Shown: positions 43,872-52,861, counted from the stretch's first letter. The stretch: 64,000 nt of DNA from Streptomyces echinatus (GCF_014203595.1 NZ_JACHJK010000009.1:62001-126000); one strand, 5' to 3'. The notes: a model not told the origin generated them from the sequence alone. Numbers and translations: made by a program.

Positions 43872-44793
43872 GGCCGTACCGCTCCTCCGCCTTCCAGAAG
43901 TACACGAAACCGCCGGCGAAGACGGCCACGGCCCAGAACAGGGCGATGGCCCACACGTGCGGCGGCAGGTTCGAGGCGCTGTAGCCGTCGATCAGCGCGA
44001 AGCGCATCAGGTCCATGTAGACGGCGGCCGGGTTCACCTGGAGCAGGCGGACCACCCACTCGGGACGGCCCTCCATCATCGTGCTGATGGAGAACATGAC
44101 GCCGGAGGCGTACATCCACGTGCGCAGCAGGAACGGCATCAGCTGGGCGAGGTCCGGCGTCTTGGCGCCCATCCGGGCCACGATCATCGCGAGCCCGGTG
44201 TTGAACAGGAACTGCAGCACCAGCACCGGGACGATCAGGAGCCAGGACGGGCCCGGGTAGCTGCCGAAGCCGATCGCCACGATGAACATCACGATCATCG
44301 AGAAGAGCAGCTGCTGGAGCTGCTGCAGCGAGAAGGAGACGGGCAGCGAGGCGCGCGGGAAGTGCAGGGCGCGCACGAGGCCGAGGTTGCCGGAGATCGC
44401 GCGGACGCCCGACATGACCGAGCTCTGCGTGAAGGTGAACACGAACACGCCCGTGACCAGGAACGGGATGTACACGTCCCGGGACAGGCCCCGGCTGGCG
44501 TGCAGGATGACGCCGAAGATGAAGTAGTACACGGCCGCGTTCAGCAGCGGCGTGGCCACCTGCCAGAGCTGGCCGAGCTTGGCCTGGCTGTACTGGGCGG
44601 TCAGCTTCGCCTGGGAGAAGGCGAGGATGAAGTGGCGGCGCCCCCACAGCTGCCGGATGTACTCCCCGAGCGAGGGCCGGGCGCCGCTCACGGAGAGCCC
44701 GTACTTCGCGGCCAGCTCGGCCGCCGTCAGTCCCGCGTCGGGCGACGGGGCCGCGGTGACCGCGACCGTGCCGTCGTGCGTGGTCTCACTCAC
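43864..44793 (-). CDS. ABC-2 type permease, polysaccharide/teichoic-acid export (TagG-like)
   Basis: 309 aa with about six membrane segments and the ABC-2 polysaccharide-exporter pattern (FILAFSQAKLTAQYSQAKLG, QLWQVATPLLNAAVYYFIFG, YIPFLVTGVFVFTFTQSSV). The cytoplasmic N-terminus (about 60 residues) is charged. GTG 44793 lacks a clear Shine-Dalgarno sequence. It forms the transport unit with the following ATPase and lies just after the glycan-assembly genes. Confidence 0.92.
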   Translation of the reverse strand: MSETTHDGTVAVTAAPSPDAGLTAAELAAKYGLSVSGARPSLGEYIRQLWGRRHFILAFSQAKLTAQYSQAKLGQLWQVATPLLNAAVYYFIFGVILHASRGLSRDVYIPFLVTGVFVFTFTQSSVMSGVRAISGNLGLVRALHFPRASLPVSFSLQQLQQLLFSMIVMFIVAIGFGSYPGPSWLLIVPVLVLQFLFNTGLAMIVARMGAKTPDLAQLMPFLLRTWMYASGVMFSISTMMEGRPEWVVRLLQVNPAAVYMDLMRFALIDGYSASNLPPHVWAIALFWAVAVFAGGFVYFWKAEERYGRG

Positions 44794-44898
44794 AGGGGGA
44801 AACTTTCGTCTTCGGGTTCGTCTGCTGCGCGCCGCCTCGTCGGCGGATGCGTGTCCATGAGGTGTCCGACAGTCGCGGCCCTCTCGGGGTCGAGCTTG

Positions 44899-45783
44899 TC
44901 AGATGACCGGGGGACGGCCCAGTCGGGTGAGTCGCCACACCGTACGCCACCGCATCGGGCGGCGGGGACCGCACGGGGTGGTCCAGCCTTCCCGGAAGCC
45001 GCCGAACCAGGCCCTCAGGGCCGGCCGCGAGGGGCGGCGGAGCAGGGTGAGCAGCAGCCAGACCCCGAGGTAGACCGGGACCAGGGGGGCCGGGAGGTTG
45101 CGGCGGGCGAGCCAGACGCGGTTGCGGGCGACCATGCGGTGGTAGACCGCGTGCCGCGAGGGCGCGGTGGTCGGGTGGTACAGCACCATGTCGGACCGGT
45201 AGTCGATCATCCAGCCGGCGTCGAGGGCCCGCCATGCCAGGTCGGTTTCCTCGTGCGCGTAGAAGAACGCGTCCGGCAGCCCGCCGACCTCCGCGAAGAC
45301 GCGGGTGCGGACGGCATTGGCGCCACCGAGGAAGGTGGTGACCCGGGAGGAGCGCATCGGGTCGGAGGCACGCAGCCGGGGCACGTGCCGGCGCTGGGTC
45401 TCGCCGGTCTCGGGGTCGGCGATGCGGAAGCTGATGATGCCGAGCTCGGGGTCCGCCGCGAACGCCTCGCGGCACAGCTCGGCGGTGTCGTGGCGGGCGA
45501 GCAGGCCGTCGTCGTCCAGGAAGAGCAATATGTCGACATCACGGCCGCCCGGCCCGAAGGCCTCTATACCGACGTTGCGCCCGCCGGGGATGCCCAGGTT
45601 CTCGGGCAGCTCCAGGGTCCGTACGGCGTCGGGCACGTCCGGGACGGGCGAGCCGTTGCCGACCACGACCACCTCGGCCCGGTCGCCGTCCTGCTTGGCG
45701 ACCGAGTCGAGCAGGGCCCGCAGCTCGTCGGGCCGGTTGCCCATGGTGATGACGACGACGCCGACCTTCATGGGCGCGCTCAC
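44899..45783 (-). CDS. Family 2 glycosyltransferase
   Basis: 294 aa. N-terminal GT-A fold: VGVVVITMGNRPDELRALL, NLGIPGGRNVGIEAFG, DXD-type LLFLDDDGLL, and acceptor region HEETDLAWRALDAGW; the C-terminus has a short hydrophobic segment. The chosen GTG at 45783 makes a GTGA overlap with the CDP-alcohol transferase stop; the ATG at 45771 is an alternative. It likely adds a sugar to a lipid- or polyol-linked acceptor made by the upstream genes. Confidence 0.88.
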   Translation of the reverse strand: MSAPMKVGVVVITMGNRPDELRALLDSVAKQDGDRAEVVVVGNGSPVPDVPDAVRTLELPENLGIPGGRNVGIEAFGPGGRDVDILLFLDDDGLLARHDTAELCREAFAADPELGIISFRIADPETGETQRRHVPRLRASDPMRSSRVTTFLGGANAVRTRVFAEVGGLPDAFFYAHEETDLAWRALDAGWMIDYRSDMVLYHPTTAPSRHAVYHRMVARNRVWLARRNLPAPLVPVYLGVWLLLTLLRRPSRPALRAWFGGFREGWTTPCGPRRPMRWRTVWRLTRLGRPPVI

Positions 45784-46559
45784 TTCAGCCTGCTGGAGGC
45801 GAGGATGGACACCAGGTGCAGCAGGGTCTGGAGCATCGCGATGCCGGCGAGGACGGCCGTGCCGAGACGGGTGAAGAACAGGTCGCCGCGGGCCTGGTCC
45901 ACGATCGCCAGGAGCAGGATGAGCAGCGAGGCCTCGATGCCGAGGATCAGCCGGTGGAACTTGAACGCGGCGGCGGCACGGCGGGCCAGCGCCATGCCGG
46001 AGCTGCGCATCTCGGCGGCGGCCTCCTTGACCGGCGGCTTGCCGGCCTGGTGCCGGGCGACGCCGACCAGGTCGGTCTCGGCCTTGATGAGGATCGCGCC
46101 GAGCGCGGCGAGGGTGCCCAGGAAGGCCCACAGCCAGTCGATACGGCCGCTGCCCCACAGGTCGGCGGCGCGCAGGCCGAGGCCGACCAGCACGGCCGCG
46201 TCGGTCAGATAGGCGCCGACGCGGTCCAGGTAGACCCCGTTCAGCGAGTACTGCTTCTTCCAGCGCGCGATCTCGCCGTCGACGCAGTCCAGCAGCAGGT
46301 ACATCTGGACGCACACCACGCCGAGCACGGCGCCCCAGATCCCCGGCACCAGGAGCGCCGGGGCCGCGAGCACGCCGAAGACGGTCATCAGGTACGTGAG
46401 CTGGTTGGGCGTGACCCTGGTGTTCACCAGGTAGCGGTCGACCCGCAGGGACACCTCACGCATGTAGAGGCGTCCCATCCAGTGCTCACCGCTGCGCCGG
46501 TCCTTCACCCCCGCGGGGTGGACGACCGGACGGAGTTCAGCTACCGATGGCCTTGACAT
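45780..46559 (-). CDS. CDP-alcohol phosphatidyltransferase with incomplete motif
   Basis: 259-aa membrane protein with about six hydrophobic segments. The CDP-alcohol motif is seen as LLDCVDGEIARW then LNGVYLDRVGAY: the first three aspartates are present, but the fourth position (D-x3-D) is Ala, after DRVG. The upstream RVTPNQLTYL segment is typical of the family. It should transfer a phosphoalcohol from a CDP-alcohol to an acceptor, with altered catalysis or a structural role because of the missing Asp. ATG 46559 overlaps the dehydrogenase gene. Confidence 0.9.
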   Translation of the reverse strand: MSRPSVAELRPVVHPAGVKDRRSGEHWMGRLYMREVSLRVDRYLVNTRVTPNQLTYLMTVFGVLAAPALLVPGIWGAVLGVVCVQMYLLLDCVDGEIARWKKQYSLNGVYLDRVGAYLTDAAVLVGLGLRAADLWGSGRIDWLWAFLGTLAALGAILIKAETDLVGVARHQAGKPPVKEAAAEMRSSGMALARRAAAAFKFHRLILGIEASLLILLLAIVDQARGDLFFTRLGTAVLAGIAMLQTLLHLVSILASSRLK

Positions 46560-47598
46560 AGTCGGCGTAGATGTCCTTGATCTGGTTCGTCTTGAGGTCG
46601 AGGTGTTCGATGATCGTGTAGCGGCCGGGCCGGGTCTCCGGAGCGAACTCCACCGCGCGGACGAACTCGTCCACCGTGAAGCCGATCTCCTCCGGCAGCA
46701 CCGGCAGCCCGTGCCGGCGCAGCACCTGGGCCATGTACGCCGACTCCTCGTGGGCACCGCGCAGGTACATCGCGAAGGCCGCGCCGAGGCCGCACTGCTC
46801 GCCGTGGGCGGCGGCGCGCTTGGGGTAGAGCAGGTCGAAGGCGTGATTGATCTCGTGGCAGGCGCCGGAGGAGGGGCGGGAGTCGCCCGACACGGACATG
46901 GCGATGCCCGTGAGGACCAGCGACTCGGCCAGCACCTGGAGGAAGCCGTCGTCGCCGACGCCGCCCGGGTGCCGGAGCACCGCCTCGCCGGCCTGCCGGG
47001 CCATGGCGGCGGCCAGGCCGTCGATCTTCTCGCCGTTGACCTGGTTGGCCAGCTCCCAGTCCGCGACCGCGGAGATGTTGGAGACGGCGTCGCCGATGCC
47101 GGAGCGCACGAACCGGGCGGGTGCCTCGCGGATCACGTTGAGGTCGATGACCACCGCGATCGGGTTCGGCACGCCGTACGAGCCGCGGCCCGCGTCGTTG
47201 TCGAGGGTGGCGACCGGCGAGCACAGGCCGTCGTGGGCGAGGTTGGTGGCGACGGCGACGAGCGGCAGGCCGACCCGGGCCGCCGCGAACTTCGCGCAGT
47301 CGATGATCTTCCCGCCGCCGAGGCCCACGACCGCGTCGTAACGGCCGGCCTTTATGTCGCCCGCCAGCCGGACCGCGTCGTCGATGGTGCCGCCGCCGAC
47401 CTCGTACCAGCTCGCGCCGGGCAGGGTCGGCGCGATCCGCTCGCGCAGCCGGGCGCCCGAACCGCCGCTGACGGCGATGGCGAGCCGGCCGGACTGCGAG
47501 ATGCGCTCGTCGGCGAGCACGCACGCCAGGTCGTCCAGGGCACCCGGGCGGATGTCCACGACGACCGGCGAGGGGATGAGCCTCGTCAGTACTGGCAC
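46537..47598 (-). CDS. sn-glycerol-1-phosphate dehydrogenase-like protein (EgsA/AraM family)
   Basis: 353 aa of the iron-containing alcohol dehydrogenase superfamily. Family signatures: NAD(P)-binding GLGGGKIIDCAKFAA; TNLAHDGLCSPVA; metal ligands in SGIGDAVSN, ACHEINHAF and AAAHGEQCGLG; and SVSGDSRPSSGAC, the counterpart of the G1PDH GSSRPASG segment. It would reduce dihydroxyacetone phosphate, or a related keto-polyol phosphate, to an sn-1-type phosphate. GTG 47598 has GGGAG upstream. It sits between a cytidylyltransferase and a CDP-alcohol transferase, which points to its product being activated as a CDP-polyol. Confidence 0.87.
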   Translation of the reverse strand: MPVLTRLIPSPVVVDIRPGALDDLACVLADERISQSGRLAIAVSGGSGARLRERIAPTLPGASWYEVGGGTIDDAVRLAGDIKAGRYDAVVGLGGGKIIDCAKFAAARVGLPLVAVATNLAHDGLCSPVATLDNDAGRGSYGVPNPIAVVIDLNVIREAPARFVRSGIGDAVSNISAVADWELANQVNGEKIDGLAAAMARQAGEAVLRHPGGVGDDGFLQVLAESLVLTGIAMSVSGDSRPSSGACHEINHAFDLLYPKRAAAHGEQCGLGAAFAMYLRGAHEESAYMAQVLRRHGLPVLPEEIGFTVDEFVRAVEFAPETRPGRYTIIEHLDLKTNQIKDIYADYVKAIGS

Positions 47599-48338
47599 GC
47601 GATCTCCCGTCCGCGGGCGAGATCGTCGTGGTTGTCGATCTCGACCCACTTGACGTCGCCGATCGGCGCCACGTCGATCCGGAAGCCGCGGTCGACCAGC
47701 TCCTGGTAGCCGTGCTCGTAGAACTGCTGCGGGTCGGTCTCCCAGACCGTCTTCAGCGCGTCGGCGAGCTCGGGGGCGGCGTCGCCCTCGATCAGGGTGA
47801 CGCCGATGTACTCGCCGGTGGCCTCGGCCGGGTCCATCAGCTTGGTGATCTTCGTCATGCCCTTCCCGGGGTCGACGACGACCTTCATCTCCTCGTCGGC
47901 CAGGCTCTTCACCGTGTCCAGGGCGAGGATGATCCTCTTGCCCTCGCCGCGGGCGGCGAGCAGGGTCTTCTCGACGGAGACCGGGTGGACGGTGTCGCCG
48001 TTGGCGAGGATCACGCCGTCCTTGAGGGCGTCACGGCCGCACCACAGGGAGTAGGCGTTGTTCCACTCCTCGGCCTTGTCGTTGTCGATCAGGGTGAGCT
48101 TGAGGCCGTACTTCTGCTCCAGGGCCGCCTTGCGCTCGTAGACGGCCTCCTTGCGGTAGCCGACGATGATCGCGACCTCGGTCAGCCCGATCTCGGCGAA
48201 GTTGCCGAGGGTCAGGTCGAGGACGGTGATCGAGTCCTCTATGCCCGCGGGCCCCACCGGCACCAGCGCCTTGGGCAGGCTGTCGGTGTAGGGGCGCAGA
48301 CGCCGTCCGGCGCCGGCCGCCAGCACGAGGCCGATCAT
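47586..48338 (-). CDS. LicC/IPCT-like cytidylyltransferase
   Basis: 250-aa nucleotidyltransferase. The nucleotide-binding start LVLAAGAGRRLRPYTDSLPK is followed by NDKAEEWNNAYSLWCGRD, the LicC-type substrate segment, GDGVILANGDTVHP-like metal site (NGDTVHP) and a C-terminal WVEIDNHDDLARG with the second metal Asp. This branch makes CDP-choline, CDP-inositol or other CDP-alcohols. The ATG overlaps the DUF5941 gene stop (4 nt), and its end overlaps the dehydrogenase start by 13 nt. Confidence 0.88.
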   Translation of the reverse strand: MIGLVLAAGAGRRLRPYTDSLPKALVPVGPAGIEDSITVLDLTLGNFAEIGLTEVAIIVGYRKEAVYERKAALEQKYGLKLTLIDNDKAEEWNNAYSLWCGRDALKDGVILANGDTVHPVSVEKTLLAARGEGKRIILALDTVKSLADEEMKVVVDPGKGMTKITKLMDPAEATGEYIGVTLIEGDAAPELADALKTVWETDPQQFYEHGYQELVDRGFRIDVAPIGDVKWVEIDNHDDLARGREIACQY

Positions 48339-50182
48339 GCGGGTTCTCCTTCGTCGTGTACGGCGGGTGCCCCAGCGGACACCCAGAAGCGGATGCTCTC
48401 GACGAGCACCACGAGGGCGACGGCCACGGCGAGGACCGTGAGCGCGACCGTGAACTGCGCGGCGGTGAGCACCACGGCCAGGACGGTGACGAGCAGCGTC
48501 CGTCCCTCGTGCCCCCCGATGGCGCGCACCAGCCAGGCCGGGGGCGCTCCGGCGTCACCGCGGATGCGGTACACCGTGTCGTAGTGATGGTAGGCGACTG
48601 CGGCCACCAGGCCGAAAGCCGCTGGAAGGGCTCCGTTCACCTCCGCCCGGGCGGCGAGGATCAGAACGGTGCAGTACTCGGCGGCGCGGAACACGGGCGG
48701 GACCAGCCAGTCGAGCGGACCCTTGAGGGAGCGGGCGACGGCACGGCCCGAGGTGGCGACATAGACGAGTGCGCCGACCACCGTCTGCCAGTTCCCGAAG
48801 GACCGCAGGGAGACGTCGATCAGGAGCACCACGGCGCCGACCGCCGCCCACAGCGGCGCGGCGAAGGCATGCCGGGCGGAACGGCGGCCCAGCCTCTCGG
48901 CCCCGGTGGCGGCGAGCGGCCCGGTGTCCGTCAGGTCCGCCAGCGCCCGCGCGGCCCGGTCCGTGCGCTCGGCCTTCCGCGTCAGCGACCGCAGCACCCG
49001 CCCCGCCGTGGTGTACGTCGCGGCGAAGGCGCAGCCGGCGAGCAGGACGTAGAAGGTGATCCGCGGGGTCGTGACCGCCGTGAGGACCGCGATCATCGCC
49101 CAGCGCTCGCCGATCGGCAGGACGATCATCCGCCGCACCCAGACCGTCCAGCCGACGCTGTCGAGCTTGTCGGAGAGGGCGGCGGTGGGGCTGGTGTTGG
49201 CGGTGGCGTCGTGATTGGCCTCGTTGAAGGAGAAGTCGACCACGTGCCGGCAGGTCTGCAGGATCATCGCGCCGAGGGCGAGGGCCCAGACGTCGTCGCC
49301 GCCGCGGGCCGCGCCGAGGGCGAGGCCGGCGTAGTAGGCGTACTCCTTGGCCCGGTCGAAGGTGGCGTCCAGCCAGGCGCCGAGCGTGGAGTACTTCAGG
49401 GCGTAACGGGCGAGCTGGCCGTCGGTGCAGTCCAGGACGAAGGAGGCGATGAGCAGCACGCCGGCCGCGACGAAGCCGCCGCGGGTGCCGGTCGCCGCGC
49501 AGCCGGCCGCGATGAGCGCGGTGAGCAGCGAGGCGGTGGTGACCTGGTTCGGGGTGAGGCCGCGGCGGGCGCACCAGCGCGCGATGTAGCGCGAGTAGGG
49601 GCTGATGAAGAACGTGGTGAAGAAGCCGTCGCGGGACTTCACGGCCGACTTCAGGCGTACGGCCTCGTCGTCGACGGCGGCGACGGCCTGCCGGACCTCG
49701 TTGCGGGCCTGCGGGTCGGCCGGCACGGCGGCGACCAGGCTGCCCAGCTCGGGCCGGTGCACCGCGCCGCCGTCGGCGTCGAGGGCGGCGACGACGCGGT
49801 CGGGGAGGCTGTCCACCGCGAGCACCGGGGCGCCGCCCGGGCCGAGCGGGGCCGGGTCCTCGACGGGGGTGGCGCCGTCCGCGGAGGTCTCGCGGGCCAT
49901 GGCCCGGGTGAGCTGCTGCCGGGCGGCCGGCTGGGCGGTGACGGCGCCCGGGACGGCGGCGAGCGGGAAGCGCGGGTCGGTCAGGCCGAGGCGCAGCGCG
50001 TGCGGGTGGCCGACGAAGCGGGCGTCGACCAGGGCCACGCGCCGGTCGGCCGGCACGGCCGCGAGCAGGCTCTCCGCCTCGGCGGCGTCGGCGGCCACGC
50101 GCACGTCGAAGCCGAGGGACCCCAGATCGTTCTCCAGTGTCGATCCGGGGACCGGCTGACCGGTGACGATGGCCGTCGACAA
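48335..50182 (-). CDS. DUF5941 / CDP-alcohol phosphatidyltransferase multidomain membrane protein
   Basis: 615 aa. Residues 1-180 are soluble, Ala/Val-rich and of unknown fold (LENDLGSLGFDVRVAADAAE). A canonical CDP-alcohol domain follows with all four aspartates: LDCTDGQLARYALKYS and LGAWLDATFDRAKEY, preceded by RRGLTPNQVTTASLL. The C-terminal half (about 400-615) is a second hydrophobic region assigned to DUF5941 from its position and pattern. TTG 50182 has GGGAG about 10 nt before. It is the first gene of the leftward cluster and probably the primary CDP-polyol transferase. Confidence 0.87.
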   Translation of the reverse strand: MSTAIVTGQPVPGSTLENDLGSLGFDVRVAADAAEAESLLAAVPADRRVALVDARFVGHPHALRLGLTDPRFPLAAVPGAVTAQPAARQQLTRAMARETSADGATPVEDPAPLGPGGAPVLAVDSLPDRVVAALDADGGAVHRPELGSLVAAVPADPQARNEVRQAVAAVDDEAVRLKSAVKSRDGFFTTFFISPYSRYIARWCARRGLTPNQVTTASLLTALIAAGCAATGTRGGFVAAGVLLIASFVLDCTDGQLARYALKYSTLGAWLDATFDRAKEYAYYAGLALGAARGGDDVWALALGAMILQTCRHVVDFSFNEANHDATANTSPTAALSDKLDSVGWTVWVRRMIVLPIGERWAMIAVLTAVTTPRITFYVLLAGCAFAATYTTAGRVLRSLTRKAERTDRAARALADLTDTGPLAATGAERLGRRSARHAFAAPLWAAVGAVVLLIDVSLRSFGNWQTVVGALVYVATSGRAVARSLKGPLDWLVPPVFRAAEYCTVLILAARAEVNGALPAAFGLVAAVAYHHYDTVYRIRGDAGAPPAWLVRAIGGHEGRTLLVTVLAVVLTAAQFTVALTVLAVAVALVVLVESIRFWVSAGAPAVHDEGEPA

Positions 50183-50447
50183 CCGAACTCACTCCCTGGG
50201 TGCCGACGCGCGGGCGCCGGTCTTCTGCGTGATGGGGCGCCCTGCCTGCGGCACCCGGGCGGCATGTCGGCAGAGGCTATCGGATGGGCCGGAGTCCGTG
50301 TTCACCGGCCGTTCACGGCCCGGCCCACGAGGGCTGACCGGACCTTTGCCGCGATCATCATCGGGGATCCCGGGCCCGGCTCACAAACCCGAGGGCGCAG
50401 ACCCGGGCATCCGGGACACGGGGCGGCTCGGCATAGGGTGGACGACC

Positions 50448-51419
50448 ATGACGTGGCTGATCACCGGCGGAGCCGGATACATCGGGGCGCATGTGGCACG
50501 GGTCATGGCGGGCGCCGGGGAGAGTGTCGTCGCGCTGGACGACCTGTCGGCCGCGGTGCCCGCGCGGCTGCCGGCGGACGTGCCGCTGGTCCGGGGTTCG
50601 ACGCTGGACGGGCCGCTGCTGAAGCGCGTCTTCGCCGAGTACGGCGTGACGGGCGTCGTCCATCTCGCGGCGCGCAAGCAGGTCGCGGAGTCGGTGGCCC
50701 GGCCCACCCGCTACTACCGGGAGAACGTGGGCGGTCTGGCCACGCTGCTGGACGCCGTCGCGGAGGCGGGCGTCGGACGGCTGGTGTTCTCCTCGTCGGC
50801 GGCGGTGTACGGCAACCCGGACGTGGACCTGATCACCGAGGACACCCCGTGCGCCCCGGTCAACCCGTACGGCGAGACCAAGCTGGCCGGGGAGTGGCTG
50901 GTGCGGGCGGCCGGGCGGGCGCACGGTGTCTCGACGGTCTGCCTGCGCTACTTCAACGTGGCGGGCGCGGCGGCGCCGGAGCTCGCGGACACCGGTGTGT
51001 TCAACATCGTGCCGATGGTCTTCGACCGGCTCACCCGTGACGAGGCGCCGCGGATCTTCGGCGACGACTATCCGACGCCGGACGGCACCTGTGTCCGGGA
51101 CTACATCCACGTCGCCGATCTCGCGGAGGCCCACCTGGCGGCGGCGCGGCGGCTCGCCGCGGGGGATCTCGGCGGCGATCTGACCCTGAACATCGGCCGG
51201 GGCGAGGGGGTCTCGGTGCGCGAGCTGATCACCCTCATCGGCGAGGTCACCGGTGACCGCCGGGCGGCCCTGGTCGAGGGCCGCCGCCCGGGGGACGCGC
51301 CGCGCGCGGTGGCCTCGGCCGAGCGGGCCGCCGAGACGCTGGGCTGGCGGGCCGGCCGCGGGGTACGGGAGATGATCGAGTCGGCATGGGCGGGCTGGCG
51401 CCTGCACCACGGCGGATAG
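50448..51419 (+). CDS. galE: UDP-glucose 4-epimerase-like NAD-dependent epimerase
   Basis: 323-aa extended SDR. Rossmann motif LITGGAGYIGAHVARV, catalytic Ser in FSSSAAVYG, Tyr/Lys in NPYGETKLAGEW, and the GalE-type RDYIHVADLAEAHL. It probably makes UDP-galactose (or an equivalent UDP-hexose) for the glycosyltransferase of the divergent cluster. ATG 50448; no closer partner is found on its own strand. Confidence 0.9.
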   Translation: MTWLITGGAGYIGAHVARVMAGAGESVVALDDLSAAVPARLPADVPLVRGSTLDGPLLKRVFAEYGVTGVVHLAARKQVAESVARPTRYYRENVGGLATLLDAVAEAGVGRLVFSSSAAVYGNPDVDLITEDTPCAPVNPYGETKLAGEWLVRAAGRAHGVSTVCLRYFNVAGAAAPELADTGVFNIVPMVFDRLTRDEAPRIFGDDYPTPDGTCVRDYIHVADLAEAHLAAARRLAAGDLGGDLTLNIGRGEGVSVRELITLIGEVTGDRRAALVEGRRPGDAPRAVASAERAAETLGWRAGRGVREMIESAWAGWRLHHGG

Positions 51420-51743
51420 CCGCGGGCACGGCCGGCGGACCGGTCCGGACGCGGGTGGCCGGCGCCACCGGACCGGTGGGTGAGCCGGCACGGCCGGCCC
51501 CCGGCCGGCGCGTGAGGCGGCACGGCCGGCCGTCGGCCCGCACCTGATCCGATGTGGCCGTCTCCGGCCCGCAAGCCGGCCGACATGCCCGGCATCGCTG
51601 GTCGCGGGGGCGTCCCCCCTTCTGACCTGCGGAACGTTTCCGCAGGTCAGGGCACATGACAACGGTGTTCAGTGCCGCGTTGCCAGATACCCCCCACCCG
51701 TAGTTGACTGGGCCTCCGGGCAGGTACACGGAAGGCGGTAGTC
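51420..51743. promoter_or_regulatory. Intergenic region before the CDF gene with a strong palindrome
   Basis: 324 bp. A perfect 13-bp inverted repeat CTGACCTGCGGAA / TTCCGCAGGTCAG with a 3-nt loop lies at 51622-51650, about 95 bp before the CDF ATG. It is either the galE terminator or an operator for a metal regulator. Three copies of a GGCACGGCCGGC-like word fill 51425-51540. Confidence 0.5.
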
Positions 51744-52685
51744 ATGGGGGCAGGGCACGACCACGGACATGCGCACTCCCACGCGCCGGCTCCGGGTACG
51801 GCCACGGCCGCGTACCGGGGCCGGCTGCGGATCGCGCTCGGCATCACCCTCACGATCATGGTCGTCGAGATCGCCGGCGGCCTCCTCGCGGACTCGCTCG
51901 CGCTGATCGCGGACGCCGCGCACATGGCGACCGACGCGGTGGGCCTCGGCATGGCGCTGCTCGCCGTCCACTTCGCCAACCGCCCGCCGAGCACCAACCG
52001 CACCTTCGGCTACGCCCGGGCCGAGATCCTCGCCGCCCTGGCCAACTGCCTGCTGCTGCTCGGGGTCGGCGGATACGTCCTGTACGAGGCGGCGCAGCGG
52101 TTCGCCGAGCCCGCGCAGACCCGGGGCGGCCTGATGATCGTGTTCGGTCTGATCGGCCTGTTCGCGAACTCCGTCTCGCTGCTCCTGCTGATGCGGGGAC
52201 AGAAGGAGAGCCTGAACGTGCGCGGCGCCTTCCTGGAGGTGGCCGCGGACGCACTGGGCTCGGTGGCGGTGCTGCTCTCGGCGACGGTGATCCTGACCAC
52301 CGGCTGGCAGGCGGCCGACCCGATCGCCTCGCTGATCATCGGTCTGATGATCGTGCCGCGCACGCTGAAGCTGCTGCGCGAGACGCTGGACGTGCTGCTG
52401 GAGGCGGCCCCCAAGGGGGTCGACATGGCGGAGGTCCGATCGCACATCCTGGCGCTGGACGGCGTGGAGGACGTGCACGACCTGCACGCCTGGACGATCA
52501 CCTCGGGCATGCCGGTGCTCTCGGCGCACGTGGTGGTCAGCTCCGAGGTGCTGAACGCCATAGGGAACGAGAAGATGCTGCACGAGCTGCAGGGCTGCCT
52601 CGGCCACCACTTCGACGTGGAGCACTGCACCTTCCAGCTGGAGCCGGGCGGGCACGCGGAGCACGAGGCGCGGCTGTGCCACTGA
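51744..52685 (+). CDS. Cation diffusion facilitator (CzcD-type) metal exporter
   Basis: 313 aa with six membrane helices. The N-terminus is His-rich (GHDHGHAHSHAPAP). Transport-site residues are in HMATDAVGLG (HxxxD, helix II) and DALGSVAVL (helix V), and the cytoplasmic domain ends with HEARLCH. Zn2+ or a similar divalent metal is exported against protons. ATG 51744; monocistronic, with the upstream palindrome a candidate control site. Confidence 0.92.
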   Translation: MGAGHDHGHAHSHAPAPGTATAAYRGRLRIALGITLTIMVVEIAGGLLADSLALIADAAHMATDAVGLGMALLAVHFANRPPSTNRTFGYARAEILAALANCLLLLGVGGYVLYEAAQRFAEPAQTRGGLMIVFGLIGLFANSVSLLLLMRGQKESLNVRGAFLEVAADALGSVAVLLSATVILTTGWQAADPIASLIIGLMIVPRTLKLLRETLDVLLEAAPKGVDMAEVRSHILALDGVEDVHDLHAWTITSGMPVLSAHVVVSSEVLNAIGNEKMLHELQGCLGHHFDVEHCTFQLEPGGHAEHEARLCH

Positions 52686-52861
52686 CCCGTACGGACTGCC
52701 GTTCGGCGCACCCCCGGACGGTTCCCGGCGGCGGACGCCGGGCACGATGATCTACCGGGTCCGGCTCCCGGTGCCGCGCCGCGCGCGTACGCGCGGACGT
52801 GCCGGGAGTGCCGGATTCGTACGGCAGACTTGGGGTGCTAGGACCGAAGCGAAGGATGGGT

